A stretch of DNA of 7,914 bases, taken from assembly GCA_031255655.1 (NCBI GenBank), contig JAIRSB010000199.1:1-7914 (forward strand). Direction: 5' to 3'. Shown here piece by piece: positions 1 to 6,166 of this stretch. The stretch comes from Spirochaetaceae bacterium (GTDB lineage: Bacteria; Spirochaetota; Spirochaetia; Treponematales; Breznakiellaceae). How positions within the stretch are numbered: the stretch's first letter is position 1; every line of letters starts with the position of its first letter. A program made the translations under genes and the position numbers. Below the pieces are notes generated by a model. It saw only the letters and a list, made by a program, of their open reading frames with translations, had not been told where the DNA came from and did no database searches.

Positions 1-290
1 TTAAATGTTCTAATATATCTTTTGATGGTATAATTATAGGAAGCTGCCTTGCATCATTTATTCGGAATGTTTGAGTGTTATTGACGAAGTCATTGACATA
101 ATAACTCATAAAACTTGCATTGATAATACAAATAAAAAAATATTCCTGTATATTTTTGTTATTTAATATAAACTCATACTTTTCACATCATTTATGCTTT
201 TTTGCTTTACACGACATTTCAAGTAAGTCGTATTTATATCTGACCAGCAAAACCCCTCATTAAAATAATACTGCGGATTCCTCGTATGAA
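1..290 (-). pseudogene. C-terminal remnant of an adenine-specific DNA methyltransferase (R-M or BREX PglX-like), frameshifted
   Basis: Read on the minus strand, about 283 to 166 translates as RNPQYYFNEGFCWSDI, then a basic stretch with YLKCR and SMSLY, and stops at TAA 165-163. The adjacent frame continues from about 169 to the window edge with a hydrophobic CIINASFMSYYVNDF segment and NNTQTFRINDARQLPIII. Both halves resemble the C-terminal target-recognition part of large N6-adenine DNA methyltransferases (Eco57I-like or BREX PglX-like), where a (G)FCWS segment precedes an 'INS+F..YYVN.F.NNTQTFQINDAR.LPI' block. One base is missing near 163-169. The 5' part of the gene is absent: upstream of about 290 the minus strand is only the antisense of a recombinase remnant. 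The 3' end lies outside the window. The family call comes from remembered motif similarity; the exact methylase class is uncertain. Confidence 0.62.
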
Positions 291-617
291 ACGTGAAATT
301 CAGGTTTGGACAATCAAGGACAACTATCGCCTTGGCGCCGACATCAGCAGTAAAGTATTGGTGTTGCCTTTGGTCTATCTGTTGAAATAGAAAGAAATCT
401 CATCAGTCAAAGAACCAGAGAGGCTTTAGCCAGAGCCGTTGCAAAGGGCAAACACATAGGCAGTCCCAAAGGGAGTAAAAACAAGGATTTGAAACTTTCC
501 GGTAAAGAAAGAGAGATAAAAAGACTATTGAGATCCGACTTGTCAAAAACAAAAATTGCGAAGCTTATGGGCGTTCATAGGTTTACATTGTATAGATTTT
601 TGAACGAGAGGGTATAA
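286..617 (+). pseudogene. Serine recombinase / Mpi-type DNA invertase remnant, 5'-truncated and frameshifted
   Basis: From about 286 the plus strand encodes KREIQVWTIKDNYRLGADIS and SKVL, then stops at 388-390. In the next frame from 366 it continues AFGLSVEIERNLISQRTREA, a basic GKHIGSPKGSKN linker, and a C-terminal helix-turn-helix SKTKIAKLMGVHRFTLYRF before TAA 615-617. This is the second half of a serine recombinase catalytic domain (IER..ISQRT is the long helix E) plus the DNA-binding domain, closest to Bacteroides-type master DNA invertases (Mpi). A single T lost around 364-365 (expected GTG TTT GCC, seen GTG TTG CC) accounts for the shift. The N-terminal catalytic serine region is missing. 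Such invertases act on phase-variable loci, so the neighbouring methylase remnant may once have been the controlled locus; that is inference. Confidence 0.8.
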
Positions 618-924
618 ATTAGGTCTGTTATCTATTGGGGCATATCCCTAATATGAAACAAGTGGATTTTCAGGGTCAGGTTTATGGATCATAATTTGCA
701 TTATCCCCAACACGCCGTTTCTCCGCACGCTTGCTTTGCTGCGTGGGGGGCGTGCTGTGCTCTTGTTCGCTGACTGCCCTGTCACTACAGGGATAGCCGA
801 ATGGGTACTGTTATTTTCTTTATATTGCTATACCTATAATCTTATTCAAAAATTTTCACAAAAATGCTGAAAATACTTGATTTTATGGCGTATTTATGCT
901 AAAAAATAACCGTTGTATAAACAT
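618..924. other. Non-coding stretch with GC-rich hairpins
   Basis: No convincing gene was found here. The left half contains a GC-rich fold: CACGCC (711-716) can pair with GGCGTG (749-754), enclosing CACGC (726-730) paired with GCGTG (741-745). A second perfect hairpin follows, CCCTGT (777-782), loop CACT, ACAGGG (787-792). The right half (about 800-924) is AT-rich and holds a consensus TATAAT at 835-840 without a good -35 partner. It could be scar DNA left by a mobile element or part of an RNA, but nothing identifies it. Confidence 0.4.
877..905 (+). promoter_or_regulatory. Weak candidate promoter for the Cys-rich peptide unit
   Basis: TTGATT (877-882) is followed after 17 bases by TAAAAA (900-905), which would start transcription near 912 and leave a short leader before the Shine-Dalgarno at 925-931. 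The -10 match is poor, and a TATAAA at 916-921 and TATAAT at 835-840 compete, so this is only a candidate. Confidence 0.2.
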
Positions 925-937
925 GAAGGAGTTTGTT

Positions 938-1101
938 ATGAAAGATGTATTGGATGAAAGGCTCATGTTACATTGGTAACTTTGCAGCCACGAAAAGCTG
1001 CAATATTCCAAATAGGACCATGTCCTTGTTATAGTCAAGGTTGCGTAGGTGGCTGTAAAACCAATGGTTGCAAAAGTATAATAATACAAAAAAGGAAATA
1101 G
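938..1101 (+). CDS. Candidate Cys-rich small peptide gene, frame broken by a one-base shift
   Basis: GAAGGAG (925-931) lies six bases before ATG 938, a near-ideal ribosome site. From that ATG the frame gives only 13 residues (MKDVLDERLMLHW) before TAA 977-979. The frame one base back is open from 958 to TAG 1099-1101 and encodes a Cys-rich tail, GPCPCYSQGCVGGCKTNGC, then KSIIIQKRK. Restoring one base within about 956-979 (for example one more A in 957-959) fuses the two into a 54-residue peptide with Cys at 29, 31, 36, 40 and 45. A perfect hairpin begins two bases after the stop, so the ribosome site and hairpin bracket exactly this ORF. The layout (acidic leader, Cys/Gly-rich core, radical-SAM/SPASM gene 178 bases downstream) resembles a ribosomally made, post-translationally modified peptide precursor. 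I recognise no family. It could instead be a pseudogene, a recoded gene, start at TTG 973, or be unrelated to the enzyme. Confidence 0.42.
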
Positions 1102-1103
1102 AA

Positions 1104-1134
1104 AATACCACCGCCGTAAAACGGCGGTGGTATT
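1104..1134 (+). terminator. Perfect 14-bp hairpin, probable terminator
   Basis: AATACCACCGCCGT (1104-1117), loop AAA, ACGGCGGTGGTATT (1121-1134). The arms are perfectly complementary and GC-rich at the tip, and the stem starts two bases after TAG 1099-1101. The downstream U-run is weak on the plus strand (AATTCG). On the minus strand the stem is followed by a T-rich run (complement of 1085-1103), so it may act in either direction or only stabilise the 3' end. Confidence 0.6.
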
Positions 1135-1196
1135 AATTCGGGTGATAAATATGGACGATAACAAAATACCAATTTCTCCCGACACTTTGTTTAACG

Positions 1197-1202
1197 TATA
1201 AT
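1197..1202 (+). promoter_or_regulatory. Candidate -10 element for the radical-SAM operon
   Basis: A consensus TATAAT lies 76 bases before the radical-SAM start, in the short gap after the hairpin at 1104-1134. No clear -35 sits 16-18 bases upstream (TTCTCC or similar), so the site is weak support for an independent promoter. Confidence 0.28.
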
Positions 1203-1278
1203 TGTAATCTGTCATGTGTATATGGCTACAGTTCGATTGTTTGCCAATGTGTGAGCAAGGCATGGGACGCGGAGGACG

Positions 1279-2853
1279 ATGATGATTTTAGAATACAGCG
1301 CATCTGCGGTTCTTTTTGCCGGTTCAGTGCGCGCGGAAGCTTTTGAAAAGGCGTTTGGTGGTAACAGTGCATTTAAACTCGCACTAAAAAACACCGCCGA
1401 TTTCCCATTTGTTGTAAAAATTTTCATTCTGGCGCGCAATGATTTTGACGAATCGCTGCTCCCCACCGGAATCGAAGGTATAACTCTTTGGCGTGAAAAA
1501 GAGTGGAACGTCCAAAATTTTTTGACCGCGCTTTCCCGTGCCTGCGAAGGTTTTGATTTAAGCTATTTCGCATGGGCGGATTCCCCCTTTCTTGACCCTA
1601 ATCTGGCTGGCGCGCTCGCTCGGCGGCACCTGCGGGGCGCTGCGGAGTATTCGTATTCGGACGGCTGGCCTGCCGGTCTGTCTCCCGAAATCCTCTCTCC
1701 GGGCACTGCGGGGATACTTGCCGCGATAAACGGCGGCGCGGAAACGCCTGTCCGCCGTGACACGATTTTTTCCGTCTTGCAGAAAGACATAAACGCCTTC
1801 GATATTGAAACTGAGATTTCGCCTGTGGATATGCGCCAACGCCGTCTGAATCTTTCGGCTTCTTCAAAACGCGATATGCTGCTTCTGCGCCGCTTGTGGG
1901 ACGCCGGGCTTTCCGGCGCGGAAAACAGAGCGGACGCGGCATCGCGTATTTTACTAGAAAATCCGGCTTTACAGCGCACGCTGCCTGCCTTCTATCCCAT
2001 TCAGGTTGTATCCGCCTGTCCTTGGAAGTGCTCGCTTTGTCCCTACCCTAAATCGGACTCTTTCGCGCTTTCCGGCGAAAATAGTTTTCCGTATATGTCC
2101 GTTGAAAATTTTTCGTTATTGCTTGATAAAATAGCTGACTTTTCGGATGACGCGGTGGTGGATATATCTTTATGGGGTGAGCTTGCGTTGCACCCGCAAA
2201 AAATCGAGCTTATCGAAGCGGTTTTGCGTCGCCCGCCGCTTTCCCTTGTGATTGAAACTACCGGAATCGGCTGGGAAAAATCGGATTTTGAGAGGATAGC
2301 GCGGGAGTCCGCTGACGCGCCGGCTAGGAAGAACGCCATGCCGTCTGTCTCGTGGATTATCTCGTTAGACACGAATGACGAAGCTGAATATCACAAACTG
2401 CATGGGCGGGGTTTTGGAGAGGCGATCGAAAACACTCGTTCCATAGTTTCGTTATTCCCAAAAGACGCTTACGTTCAAGCCTTGCGGACTAAAGGAGACG
2501 AAGAGCGCGTAGAAAAATTTTACCGCTTCTGGAAAGCCGAAAATGTGAACGTCATAATTCAAAAGTACGATTCGTTTTGCACTTTTTTGCCTGATCTTTC
2601 CGCTGCGGATCTTTCTCCGGTAAAACGTTGTCCATGCTGGCACATCATACGCGATATGCCCATTCTGGCCGATGGCAGCGTTCCGGTCTGCCGCGAAGCT
2701 GTCAGCGGCGGGCTTCCTGTTTTAGGAAACGCGTTGACGGAAAATCTTGAGCTTGTCTGGCGGCGAGGTGAAGAGTTTTTCGAACGGCAATGCGCGGAAA
2801 ACTATGAAACCACGTGTACAAGGTGTGATGAGTATTATACCTTCAACTTTTAA
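1279..2853 (+). CDS. Radical SAM/SPASM protein with N-terminal nucleotidyltransferase-like domain (spiro-SPASM type)
   Basis: Predicted length is 524 residues. Residues 1 to about 200 resemble the GT-A fold of cytidylyl/nucleotidyltransferases, with WADSPFLDP at 99-107 like the 'aDsPllDp' motif of CMP-sugar synthetase relatives. A radical-SAM motif CPWKCSLC follows at 247-254 (Cys 247, 251, 254; spacing Cx3Cx2C), binding the 4Fe-4S cluster that cleaves S-adenosylmethionine. WGELALHP (299-306) fits the glycine-rich second strand. The C-terminus is a SPASM domain with Cys 451, 453, 471, 505, 513 and 516, expected to hold auxiliary Fe-S clusters as in peptide- and sugar-modifying enzymes. GGAGG (1271-1275) is 3 bases from ATG 1279 and 6 from ATG 1282, so the second ATG may be the true start. 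The next gene overlaps its 3' end. I recall the architecture as a spirochaete-restricted family with no established substrate; modification of a peptide or a nucleotide-linked glycan are both possible. Confidence 0.85.
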   Translation: MMILEYSASAVLFAGSVRAEAFEKAFGGNSAFKLALKNTADFPFVVKIFILARNDFDESLLPTGIEGITLWREKEWNVQNFLTALSRACEGFDLSYFAWADSPFLDPNLAGALARRHLRGAAEYSYSDGWPAGLSPEILSPGTAGILAAINGGAETPVRRDTIFSVLQKDINAFDIETEISPVDMRQRRLNLSASSKRDMLLLRRLWDAGLSGAENRADAASRILLENPALQRTLPAFYPIQVVSACPWKCSLCPYPKSDSFALSGENSFPYMSVENFSLLLDKIADFSDDAVVDISLWGELALHPQKIELIEAVLRRPPLSLVIETTGIGWEKSDFERIARESADAPARKNAMPSVSWIISLDTNDEAEYHKLHGRGFGEAIENTRSIVSLFPKDAYVQALRTKGDEERVEKFYRFWKAENVNVIIQKYDSFCTFLPDLSAADLSPVKRCPCWHIIRDMPILADGSVPVCREAVSGGLPVLGNALTENLELVWRRGEEFFERQCAENYETTCTRCDEYYTFNF

Positions 2854-3853
2854 CGAAGGACTTCCCGCGTATACCGTTGTCGGCGGCGCCAAACGAAACG
2901 CTTCGGCGGGGCTTTGCGCAGTGCTGTTAAGCCGCGGCGGACGCTATGCCCGCAATTCCTGTTTTAAGGAACTACAAAACGGTGGGTTTGACTATGTTTT
3001 ATCGATAGAGAGCGCGGGCGAACATTTCGACATCGAGGAATTGTCGTCCGCCTTTCCGTTTATCCGTTTTATTTTGTTTAAGGAACCGGCCAACCTTGGA
3101 CAGCAAATAAATGTCGCCGCCGCGGAAGCGGATACGCCGCTTTTTTTCGTGCTTTGGAACGATTTTCATCCAATTTTTAGGCTTGACGCGGAACGTATCG
3201 CCGAACGTTTGCTTGTGAAAACACCGGAACCGGAGAATAAACGACAGTGTGTCCGGCTTTGCACAGCAACTGTCCTACAAAACCAGCAGTTCGAGACACT
3301 GCCCATCGCAAACGCACCTGCGCTAAACGGCAAAAAATTTGAGACTGTCCCTTTTATACCGATGAAAGAGGGGGCGCCGTCTTTGTACCCTTTTGAAGCC
3401 GCGGGTGTTTATGACCGCGCTAATTTTATTGAGATTGGCGGGTTTGACGCTAAAATAAATCAAACGCATTGGCAGCTTTTGGATTTTGGTCTCCGCGTGT
3501 GGCTTTGGGGTGAAGAAATCCGCTGCTCTCAAAACCTGCGTTTCAAATTAGATGATTTTTCCGCAATGGGAGACTGCGTAACAGATGAAGGCTATCCGCG
3601 TTTTTTCTTAAAAAATCTTGCTCCGGTCATACAAAGCGATGGGACTGAAACTAAATCAAAAAATCACGATTTTGATGCGAGACGCGCTCATCTGCCGCTG
3701 CGTTGCTTTTCATCCTATCTGTTCAAATCTGGCCGCGGACTTTTGTCGGCAATACGCGGCTTCATCGAAATCCGCAAGTGGGTGGACGACAACAGTCGTC
3801 GTTTTGTCAACAACATAAACGAAATAAGTGCGTTTTGGGACTATGCGGAGTAA
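2804..3853 (+). CDS. Glycosyltransferase family 2-like protein, probably degenerate
   Basis: From ATG 2804 this is 349 residues, overlapping the radical-SAM gene by 50 bases; ATG 2828 (26-base overlap, AAGG four bases upstream) is an equal alternative, and the frame stays open further upstream. The fold signals are those of GT2 enzymes: an N-terminal strand region, a KEPANLGQQIN segment at 93-103 like 'p.N.G.a.a.N', a hydrophobic strand ending LWND at 117-120 where GT2 enzymes carry the metal-binding DxD, then IGGFD at 211-215 and a WQLLDFGLRVW stretch (223-233) like the acceptor-side 'eD.dl.lRl' motif. DxD is reduced to N-D and the catalytic 'ED' to 'LD', so activity is doubtful or unusual. 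The overlap implies translational coupling and a shared task with the radical-SAM protein. No signal peptide or membrane segment is evident. Confidence 0.7.
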   Translation: MKPRVQGVMSIIPSTFNEGLPAYTVVGGAKRNASAGLCAVLLSRGGRYARNSCFKELQNGGFDYVLSIESAGEHFDIEELSSAFPFIRFILFKEPANLGQQINVAAAEADTPLFFVLWNDFHPIFRLDAERIAERLLVKTPEPENKRQCVRLCTATVLQNQQFETLPIANAPALNGKKFETVPFIPMKEGAPSLYPFEAAGVYDRANFIEIGGFDAKINQTHWQLLDFGLRVWLWGEEIRCSQNLRFKLDDFSAMGDCVTDEGYPRFFLKNLAPVIQSDGTETKSKNHDFDARRAHLPLRCFSSYLFKSGRGLLSAIRGFIEIRKWVDDNSRRFVNNINEISAFWDYAE

Positions 3854-4112
3854 AGTCGGTTGTATAGTGGGCGAAAGAAGTTGTGTTGCCAAATGTTTCT
3901 CTGAAAGAACTACAAATTCCCGGATTCAACTGACAAATGCAACACCGGCATATTTGGCAAAAACCTAAGCGGGGTTTTGTAACCCAAGCACTTCACCGGG
4001 TGCATGGCCGGGCCGTCTTGTCCTTCCGTCCCATGCCTGATTACGGCATGATTCTTTGTAATGTTAAATTACTGACACACCAGTGGTGCACGGATGGGAC
4101 AGGGGCAGTAAG
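3854..4112. other. Non-coding gap with several small inverted repeats
   Basis: No gene was found. Dyads visible are TTGCCAAAT (3886-3894) with ATTTGGCAA (3952-3960); AAAACCT (3960-3966) with GGGTTTT (3972-3978, one G-T pair), a weak terminator candidate for the upstream operon; CATGCC (4032-4037) with GGCATG (4045-4050); GTCCCAT (4028-4034) with ATGGGAC (4094-4100); and CACC/GGTG around AGT near 4080. The outer pairs could fold 4028-4100 into one branched structure. It may be a 3' untranslated region, a decayed repeat or a small RNA; nothing decides between these. Confidence 0.35.
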
Positions 4113-4141
4113 TTGACCCTTTTTCTGAATGGCATTAGACT
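4113..4141 (+). promoter_or_regulatory. Promoter of tRNA-Leu / lolA / rodZ unit
   Basis: TTGACC (4113-4118, five of six to the -35 consensus) and TAGACT (4136-4141, four of six to the -10) are separated by 17 bases. Transcription would start about seven bases downstream, a few bases before the mature tRNA 5' end at 4152. This is a typical sigma-70 layout for a tRNA gene. Confidence 0.65.
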
Positions 4142-4151
4142 GAAATTATAA

Positions 4152-4234
4152 GCCGAGGTGGTGGAATGGTAGACACCGGGGACTTAAAATCCCCTGGCCG
4201 CAAGGCCGTGTGAGTTCAAATCTCATCCTCGGCA
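4152..4234 (+). tRNA. tRNA-Leu(UAA)
   Basis: This is a class II tRNA. Acceptor arms GCCGAGG (4152-4158) and CCTCGGC (4227-4233) pair perfectly, with A4234 as discriminator. The D arm contains GGAATGGTAGAC. The anticodon stem is GGGGA/TCCCC (4178-4182/4190-4194) with loop CTTAAAA, giving anticodon TAA at 4185-4187. A long variable arm GGCC-GCAA-GGCC (4196-4207) and a T arm with TTCAAAT (4215-4221) complete it. CCA is not encoded (TTG follows), so it must be added enzymatically. The lolA-like gene starts 24 bases downstream, which suggests co-transcription. Confidence 0.97.
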
Positions 4235-4258
4235 TTGAGCCTTGCGGCGGGGAGTTTT

Positions 4259-4939
4259 GTGAGAAAACAGTTTTTTTTCGTTTTATTTCAGGCAGCTGTC
4301 TTTGCGGGCGGCTTATACGCACAGCAAATTGTTACTGCGGAAAATTTACTGGGAAGAGTTTCGGAGAAATACGCGCAGTTTAACGACTATGAGGCGCGTA
4401 TCACGGTGCGTTCGGGAAACGCGGAGATGCATGGAACGGTTGTTCATATGCGCCCGAATTTTTTGCGTATAGATTTTTCAACGCCGGCAGAACAGGTAAT
4501 CGTTTTTAACGGTAATATGCTTACTGTTTATTTGCCGGAATACCGTGCTATACTGAATCAAAGTGTGGGCTCTAACCGCGCATCCGGCGCGAATTTGGCC
4601 ACGGCGCAAGGTCTTTCACTTCTGCGCCGGAATTTTGCGGCAGCTTTTATAACCGGCCCGGATCCCGTGCCGCTTGACGATAGCTCAAACGAAAAAGTTG
4701 TAAAACTGCGGCTCACGCGGCGTTACGGTTCGGAAGGTTTTCGGGAAATAATTTTAAACGTTAATCCGGAAAGCCTTTTAATACGGCGCATACAAGGAAC
4801 AACGATAGCGAACGGTGTTGTTCAGTTTGATTTTTCTGATATTAAAACGAACCAAGGCATTTCGGAACGTCGTTTTATTTACGACTCTCCGGCTTCGGCA
4901 AATATTTATAATAATTTTTTGTTTAGGGACACAGAATAG
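4259..4939 (+). CDS. lolA: LolA-like periplasmic outer-membrane lipoprotein carrier
   Basis: I place the start at GTG 4259: GGGGAG (4249-4254) sits four bases upstream and the protein then opens with a clean signal peptide, MRKQFFFVLF followed by a small hydrophobic core and cleavage near LYA-QQ (residues 21/22). The in-frame TTG at 4235 directly touches the tRNA and has no ribosome site. The mature part of the 226-residue protein shows the LolA-type curved beta-sheet pattern: LLGRVSEKYAQFNDYEARIT, then RPNFLRIDF, an alternating strand with VIVFNGNMLTVYLPE, and a later strand NPESLLIRRI. LolA carries lipoproteins from the inner-membrane LolCDE complex across the periplasm to the outer membrane. 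There is no lipobox Cys, so it should be soluble. The next gene starts 50 bases on and probably belongs to the same operon. Confidence 0.8.
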   Translation: MRKQFFFVLFQAAVFAGGLYAQQIVTAENLLGRVSEKYAQFNDYEARITVRSGNAEMHGTVVHMRPNFLRIDFSTPAEQVIVFNGNMLTVYLPEYRAILNQSVGSNRASGANLATAQGLSLLRRNFAAAFITGPDPVPLDDSSNEKVVKLRLTRRYGSEGFREIILNVNPESLLIRRIQGTTIANGVVQFDFSDIKTNQGISERRFIYDSPASANIYNNFLFRDTE

Positions 4940-4989
4940 AACAGTGGAAACAATTAAGTATTTACCGGTGAAGCATAGGCTAAAATAGT

Positions 4990-6063
4990 ATGATTAAAAG
5001 CATTGGCGAACAGTTAAAAGCGGCGCGGGAACGCAAAAACATCTCGATAGAGGATGTGGAGCGTGAAATAAACATTGCCCGCAAGTATCTTGAAGCTCTG
5101 GAAGTTGAAGATTTTTCGCAGTTTACGGCGGAAACTTACGCGCTGGGCTTTTTGAAAAATTACGGCGAATATCTGGGTCTTGATACCAAGGAACTATTGT
5201 CGCTTTACCGTGTCATCAAGATTCAGGAAGCGCCTATTCCTGTTGAACAGCTTCTCCATACGCCGCCGAATGTTCCGCGTATCCTGATGACGATTGTAAT
5301 CGTATTGGCGGGACTTGCTTTGGCCGGTGGGGGCGCGTATTACTTTTTTTTCATGCCGAAGTCCGCGTATGTCGAAGAATTAACGGAGAGGCGGCCGATA
5401 GAATACTCGCTTACCGAAGGTTCGTTGGAAGAACGATTTTATGAGGGAGACACACTGGTCATCCCGCTGTACGGAAATAATTACAGGGTCTCGTTGCGCG
5501 GTATCGGGGATATCATAACGTTATCTACACCGGAAAACGATATAAAACTTGGACTTAACAGCGACGCCACGACGGACATAAACAATGATGGCATCGCGGA
5601 ATTGCGTGTAAGCGCGGTGGATTACGCGCAGAATCGCGCTGATATCGGAGCGTTGCTCAGATTCGAGATAGTAATGAGTATTCCTGAACAGGCGGAAACC
5701 GCCGCTGCGGACGGATACACCGCGCCGCGTGTAATTTTCACCGCCGCCAATCCTTACCCATTTACGCTTCAGGCTGTCTTTAGTAGTTATTGTATGTTTC
5801 GCTGGGAAATTCTGCGCGAGGCGAGTCGTCAGGGGCAGAACGAGCGTTATTTCGTGAAAGGTGATGAGCAGACAATTCAAGCGCAGAACGGAGTAAGGAT
5901 ATGGGTCTCCAACTCGTCCGCTGTTAAAATTTGGGTCATAGGCGGTGGACACAATGTCCCGCTTGAGCCCGGCGGCGCCGGCGAAGCTGTTGTCGAAGAC
6001 ATTTACTGGACACGTGACGAAGATGGCCGTTATAGGTTGCTTCAGGCGCGTCTGGAAAGCTGA
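4990..6063 (+). CDS. rodZ: RodZ-like helix-turn-helix membrane protein
   Basis: The predicted protein has 357 residues. Residues 4 to about 68 form an Xre/HTH_25-type domain (IGEQLKAARERKNISIEDVE, then YLEALEVEDF and GFLKNYGEYLGL), the cytoplasmic part that in known RodZ proteins binds MreB. A single membrane segment spans about 97-122 (ILMTIVIVLAGLALAG...). The rest is periplasmic and ends in a DUF4115-like beta domain (about 255-340) with YPFTLQAVF, FRWEIL, and a VRIWVSNSSAVKIWVIGG strand pair. RodZ links the MreB cytoskeleton to cell-wall synthesis and sets cell shape. The periplasmic portion (about 125-250) contains an additional strand-rich region before DUF4115. The ribosome site is weak (AGG 4976-4978, 11 bases away), which suits expression from the upstream lolA transcript. 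Confidence 0.83.
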   Translation: MIKSIGEQLKAARERKNISIEDVEREINIARKYLEALEVEDFSQFTAETYALGFLKNYGEYLGLDTKELLSLYRVIKIQEAPIPVEQLLHTPPNVPRILMTIVIVLAGLALAGGGAYYFFFMPKSAYVEELTERRPIEYSLTEGSLEERFYEGDTLVIPLYGNNYRVSLRGIGDIITLSTPENDIKLGLNSDATTDINNDGIAELRVSAVDYAQNRADIGALLRFEIVMSIPEQAETAAADGYTAPRVIFTAANPYPFTLQAVFSSYCMFRWEILREASRQGQNERYFVKGDEQTIQAQNGVRIWVSNSSAVKIWVIGGGHNVPLEPGGAGEAVVEDIYWTRDEDGRYRLLQARLES

Positions 6064-6066
6064 CGA

Positions 6067-6091
6067 TTTTTTTTTTTGGGGGGGGGGGGGG
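6067..6091. repeat. Homopolymer block T11-G14
   Basis: Eleven T (6067-6077) run directly into fourteen G (6078-6091), beginning three bases after the rodZ stop codon. A weak stem CGTC...GACG just before the T-run (about 6050-6066) could make the T tract part of a rodZ terminator. Poly-G tracts of this length change length readily by slippage, and the exact count may also be a sequencing or assembly artefact. It lies outside both flanking coding regions. Confidence 0.85.
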
Positions 6092-6113
6092 CAAGAACTT
6101 GTGACAACCATGC

Positions 6114-6149
6114 AGAGTTGTTTAGAAACTTCAGTTTCTAAACAACTCT
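6114..6149. terminator. Perfect 17-bp palindrome between convergent genes, probable bidirectional terminator
   Basis: AGAGTTGTTTAGAAACT (6114-6130), spacer TC, and the exact reverse complement (6133-6149). It sits between the rodZ end (6063) and the end of the opposing glucosyltransferase gene (6167), 17 bases from the latter. No U-run follows on either strand, so a classic intrinsic terminator is not certain; it may be a dispersed palindromic repeat with terminator or RNA-processing function. Confidence 0.6.
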
Positions 6150-6166
6150 AGAAATCTGCCGACTTA

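Noticed and set aside
300..360. Continuation of the methylase reading frame on the minus strand beyond 290
   Set aside because: The frame stays open, but this stretch is antisense to the highly characteristic invertase motif VWTIKDNYRLGADIS and its translation shows no methylase motif.
883..1263. Minus-strand ORF of 126 codons across the small peptide unit
   Set aside because: It has no ribosome site before its ATG, a composition dominated by Ser/Thr/Tyr/Phe from antisense AT-rich DNA, and it runs through the perfect hairpin. The plus-strand Shine-Dalgarno, Cys-rich tail and hairpin explain the region better.
4235..4258. TTG 4235 as start of the lolA-like gene
   Set aside because: It begins at the base after the tRNA discriminator and has no ribosome site. 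GTG 4259 has GGGGAG four bases upstream and gives a standard signal peptide.
5521..6111. Minus-strand ORF of 196 codons inside and after rodZ
   Set aside because: It is antisense to a well-recognised RodZ periplasmic domain, it reads through the poly-G/T block as Pro/Lys repeats, and shows no domain of its own.
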